55,779 nucleotides of DNA from Actinomortierella ambigua (taxonomy: Eukaryota > Mortierellomycota > Mortierellomycetes > Mortierellales > Mortierellaceae). Every line of letters begins with the position of its first letter. The stretch's first letter is position 1. Position numbers and translations under genes: made by a program. Below, in pieces: positions 53,132 through 55,779 of this stretch. The stretch is taken from assembly GCA_016098155.1 (NCBI GenBank), contig JAAAJB010000188.1, positions 1 to 55,779 of the forward strand. Reading direction: 5' to 3'. The notes beneath the pieces are model-generated. The model saw nothing but the letters and a program-made list of their open reading frames with translations. It was not told where the DNA came from and did no database searches.

Positions 53132-53147
53132 TCCGTACCGGTACGGA
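53132..53147. repeat. 16-bp perfect palindrome
   Basis: TCCGTACCGGTACGGA is identical to its reverse complement. It lies about 390 bp upstream of the secreted-protein gene in a stretch with many other GTACC/GGTAC hexamer-like motifs. It could be a binding site for a dimeric regulator. Confidence 0.6.
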
Positions 53148-53523
53148 CCACTAGGCACAGTTCAGTTAGTCCCACGCTGTATGTACGAGGACCAATACCA
53201 CGCAAGGTGTAGTTTACCAGTACAGTTTGACGGCGCCGGTAACTGACCTCTATTTCAAGGCCAGCTAAGCACTGCACTGCACTCCAAACAGAGGCGTACC
53301 GAAACCTTCATAATAGGATTTGGCTTTCCCATGCAGCAACAAAAGTCGACTTTACAGTACACCGACCTGAGAGCCATCAGTGAACGATTCATGTGTCCGA
53401 TTAAGCTCCTCGAGCAGTTTCACGATTACGCCCACTTTTTGCTTAAAAACAAGCGCTCTGCACATATTTCTTTTTCTCTCGCTCTCTCCCAAGCAGCAAC
53501 TCACTCTTTCGAACTCTCCGTCA

Positions 53524-54000
53524 ATGAATCTCAAGGCACTTGGCGCTGTATTCGCCCTCATTGGCACAGCTTCTAGTGCGCAGATTCCATTCGGATACCA
53601 CCATACATTCGATCTGTTGAGCCACACCATTGCCACCAGCGGTTGGGAGAGAGCGTCTGACATTGTCACAGGTCCAACATACGTTACAGCCGACACCATC
53701 TATCGCAACACCACCTGGAGCATCGAGCTACCATCTCATCTTCAGGACATTGTTCGAGAGAGCGCTCCATTCAAGTGGACAGAGTCGGCTGGCGGTTACG
53801 GGACTATCTATGGTTTCCATATCCCGGAGAACAATACTGGCTACGTCGCACAAGCTCTCCAATGGCATATTCTCACGGGCTACATCCGCACCAAACAAGG
53901 CGGCTTCGTAATCGCGGAGAAATTAGTCACCACCATCTCACCTAAAGTTCTTGGTTCTGGTGAACAGGATGGGATGGTGACATTCATCGATATAGACTAG
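53524..54000 (+). CDS. Small secreted protein, no cysteines
   Basis: Single exon, 158 aa. A clear signal peptide (MNLKALGAVFALIGTASSA, cleavage probably before QIPF) is followed by a 139-residue mature domain with no cysteine, two N-glycosylation sequons (NTTW, NNTG), and a mix of beta-type segments. No transmembrane segment or GPI signal is visible. No family recognised. The ATG at 53524 is chosen because it begins the signal peptide; the frame is open upstream. An AATAAA follows the stop by 28 bases. Its position in the repeat-rich end of the window is typical for lineage-specific genes. Secretion is well supported; a role outside the cell is not known. Confidence 0.7.
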   Translation: MNLKALGAVFALIGTASSAQIPFGYHHTFDLLSHTIATSGWERASDIVTGPTYVTADTIYRNTTWSIELPSHLQDIVRESAPFKWTESAGGYGTIYGFHIPENNTGYVAQALQWHILTGYIRTKQGGFVIAEKLVTTISPKVLGSGEQDGMVTFIDID

Positions 54001-54482
54001 CTTTCATGCTTTCTGGACGGCGATGCCGAATAAAATGGAGGCAATGGCGCATTATTCGACACCATCAGGGACCCTGGATGTTCGCAACCAACCTACTCTT
54101 TATTGCGAGTCGATGGGGAGCAAGATCCATCCAAATCGCCTCCTTATTTGTCTTATTTATATAAGATGATCTACTCACGACAGACAACGGATACACAATG
54201 CGGAACCTGGTGCGGGATGCACCAGGATTTCGTGCCATCCAGCCGGTATAGTCAGATGCCCCAACTGCCTTACACGAGGTCTCTTGAGCGCTTGCACGCT
54301 ACTAAGAACACCAGTTCAAGAGTTGATTTCTGTTGGAATATGGCTTGAAGGCCCTACGAATTTTTGACCAGTCTCAAAGATAAATAAAGTGTGGAGAGAA
54401 CCAAGAGACACAAACTATTGAACCAATCAGCATGATCTGGGGGTTCATTACCCTTGAGCGAATCATCGTGGCCATTGGCCCT

Positions 54483-54556
54483 CGATGAAATGGAGAATGA
54501 GGCGTAAATGAGTTGGAGAACCCCATCTCATTTATGTCTCCATCCCCATTTCATCG
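54483..54556. repeat. Short inverted repeat (74-nt hairpin)
   Basis: Arms 54483-54512 (CGATGAAATGGAGAATGAGG...) and 54527-54556 (...CATTTCATCG) are complementary over about 30 bp with a few mismatches, with a 14-nt loop. Size and shape are like a microRNA-type precursor or a tiny foldback element. Confidence 0.75.
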
Positions 54557-54740
54557 GGTTTTTACACAACTGGTTTCGAGCCTATACATGCCTCTCACTC
54601 ACACTTACTCTCCTTCTTGCTCTCTCCACCGAGCAATCCTACACCATGCTCTATCCCTTCTCTCAGGGACGACCCACTCGCAAATCCAACCAGAAAGTAT
54701 CTACCCGCAAATATGACTTCATTCAGCAGCCGCCTGAAGA

Positions 54741-54834
54741 GAACCAGCAGATGCTGCAAGAGAGCCGTCGCAAGAGAACCAGCAGATGCTGGAAGAGAAC
54801 CTTCAAAATGCTGTAACAGAACCAGCAGACGCTG
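54741..54834 (+). repeat. Three copies of a 16-bp core
   Basis: GAACCAGCAGATGCTG at 54741-54756 and 54776-54791, and a one-base variant at 54819-54834, separated by 35 and 43 bp. The spacings are not multiples of three, which argues against a coding tandem repeat. Confidence 0.8.
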
Positions 54835-54903
54835 AAAGACTGACTAACATCCCCATCCCCTTCCTATTTCGCCTTCGCCTTCGTCCATGTGCCAGGAAAT
54901 AAT

Positions 54904-55071
54904 ATGCTTCACCTAGAGTACTATGACACGAAGGATTCATACGACGAACGGAAAGGTCGTACCATATGAGAGGCTGAATTCGTAACCTCAATGGCGAAAT
55001 GAAGGTGATATTGCGAGGGGAGATGTAGCAGATCAAAGGGGGGAAAAAAAGGGTATTCGGCCTTGCCCATG
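54904..55071 (-). pseudogene. Truncated duplicate of the Sel1-kinase 5' end (copy B)
   Basis: About 168 bp matching the kinase segment at 51131-51332, including the intron start (GGTACGACC), the exon-1 frame (ISPRN.T.ISPLR.RI) and the upstream TTCGG motif. The region 3' of the match contains no kinase domain. It is either a decayed paralogue or a promoter copied without its gene. Confidence 0.65.
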
Positions 55072-55779
55072 TCGGGAAGAGAATCCTGACCTCCTCGAGA
55101 AATATTGTAGACAGCATAGGCTGGCTAGCGCCTCGCGCCATCCTTTATACTGCGCCCAGTCATTCGATGCGGTTCTAAAAGATAGTGAAGACTCCTGCCA
55201 GGCTTGAAAAAAAAAGGGTTGGACTTCTTGGCTAGTATTCTCAGAGCTGGGAGACGTCAAGTGGCAACCACTACAACCAATGTCACCACCACCACCACAC
55301 CACCATAAGCCGTCGTCACGACTGGTTTTGCTGGTGGTGCTGCTGCTGTTGCTAAAGCAGGGGTCCGACAATGGTCCAGATGTGTCGTGTTGCCATCCGT
55401 CATCGTCTTTATAGCTGCCATAGCTGGCAGAGTTGGTCCTGGGCGATACCAACCACCTTTGGCTTATTTTAGTGTTGCCCTTGCGACGCGTTTTGGTTTG
55501 GCTCGAAATTTTTCCTCGACTGGATTTAATTAAAAGTCACGGGGGAGGTGAATGACGCATAAAAGAATGGCGAGAGAGGACAATCAATTCCTCTCTTCTT
55601 CTTCTTCCTCACATTCCTACCCTCCACACTTTACACACAACTCATGTAGGTGCTTTATAAGACGGCGGGCAGATGTGGCGGGTTCGATGGCATTCTCATG
55701 CGTGCATGACTTGTCGAGTAGGCCTGTGTCGCCCGGCCTTCCTGGTGGGAGGGCCTCTTCAATGGGCACCTGGCTGAAA
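55072..55779. other. No gene recognised at window end
   Basis: This stretch holds a CACCA/TGGTG-rich stretch (about 55275-55345) and, near 55.6 kb, a CTTCTT-rich pyrimidine tract typical of fungal promoters. A + strand gene may begin beyond or near the edge, but no coding sequence can be supported. Confidence 0.45.

Larger units (their letters stand above)
51200..53523. other. Repeat-rich non-coding region
   Basis: About 2.3 kb between the kinase and the secreted-protein gene. It holds the direct repeats, the long hairpin at 51.8-51.9 kb, and a stretch rich in GTACC/GGTAC motifs (52.2-53.3 kb). A 148-codon minus-strand ORF (52326-52772) has no family signal. Confidence 0.5.
54001..54902. other. 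Non-coding with hairpin and short repeats
   Basis: 3' flank of the secreted-protein gene (AATAAA at 54029-54034 and 54383-54388), a 30-bp-arm hairpin at 54.5 kb, and three copies of a 16-bp core at 54741-54834. The open frames here shift between repeat copies, so no gene is called. Confidence 0.5.

Noticed and set aside
55033..55452. 139-codon minus-strand ORF near the window end
   Set aside because: It overlaps the copied kinase promoter segment in another frame. Ser/Gly-rich, without a recognisable domain.
1..55779. tRNA, 5S rRNA or CRISPR-like arrays
   Set aside because: No B-box-type GGTTCGANNCC with a matching A box, no rRNA-like sequence and no spaced identical repeats were seen on either strand by eye.

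Overview
This window is nuclear DNA from a filamentous fungus, most likely an early-diverging one. Mortierellomycotina/Mucoromycota is my best guess, which I infer from gene content rather than from a marker gene. Nearly all genes carry short spliceosomal introns (GTRNGT...AG, mostly 80-300 bp) that rejoin exactly in frame. The content includes a PB1+Q-rich TFG homologue, a PYM homologue, an ADCK1-type kinase, a kinase with Sel1 repeats, a recombinase-derived NDC10-like gene, and many CAG/Q-rich and T-rich low-complexity tracts. All exon joins below were worked out by hand and each adds up to a whole number of codons, except for the open 5' end of the Sel1 kinase.

Layout. 1-3.7 kb: transposon graveyard (two MULE-type transposase relics, a CCHC knuckle, gag-like fragments). 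3.7-22.3 kb: eight genes in strictly alternating orientation: PEX14(-), ADCK1/MCP2-like kinase(+), PYM(-), thymidylate kinase(+), triple CCCH protein(-), NDC10/Crypton-like recombinase-fold protein(+), CUE-CCCH-Smr protein(-), ASNSD1(+). Several of the divergent pairs share promoters of only about 170-270 bp. 23.3-27.3 kb: glycine cleavage H protein(+) facing the TFG homologue(-). 27.5-29.1 kb: a small putative membrane protein(-) and a complete U1 snRNA gene(-) with a TATA box. 29.5-51.2 kb: a run of minus-strand genes: sulfite reductase beta subunit (MET5), a 933-aa Q-rich protein with an unfamiliar Cys/His domain, PI 4-kinase PIK1, ribosomal protein RPL7 (with an 8-nt first coding exon and a 1.2-kb first intron), and a TKL kinase with seven Sel1 repeats. 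51.2-55.8 kb: repeat-rich, gene-poor end with a long hairpin inside direct repeats, a small secreted protein, a second hairpin, and a truncated copy of the Sel1-kinase 5' end.

Functionally the block is mostly housekeeping: peroxisome import docking, mitochondrial lipid/quinone homeostasis, dTTP synthesis, exon-junction recycling, mRNA quality control, one-carbon metabolism, ER export, sulfate assimilation, Golgi PI4P, ribosome and spliceosome. There is no operon logic. The most unusual items are the NDC10/Crypton-type gene, the U1 snRNA gene (invisible to ORF-based annotation), the orphan Cys/His domain protein, and the two foldback hairpins.
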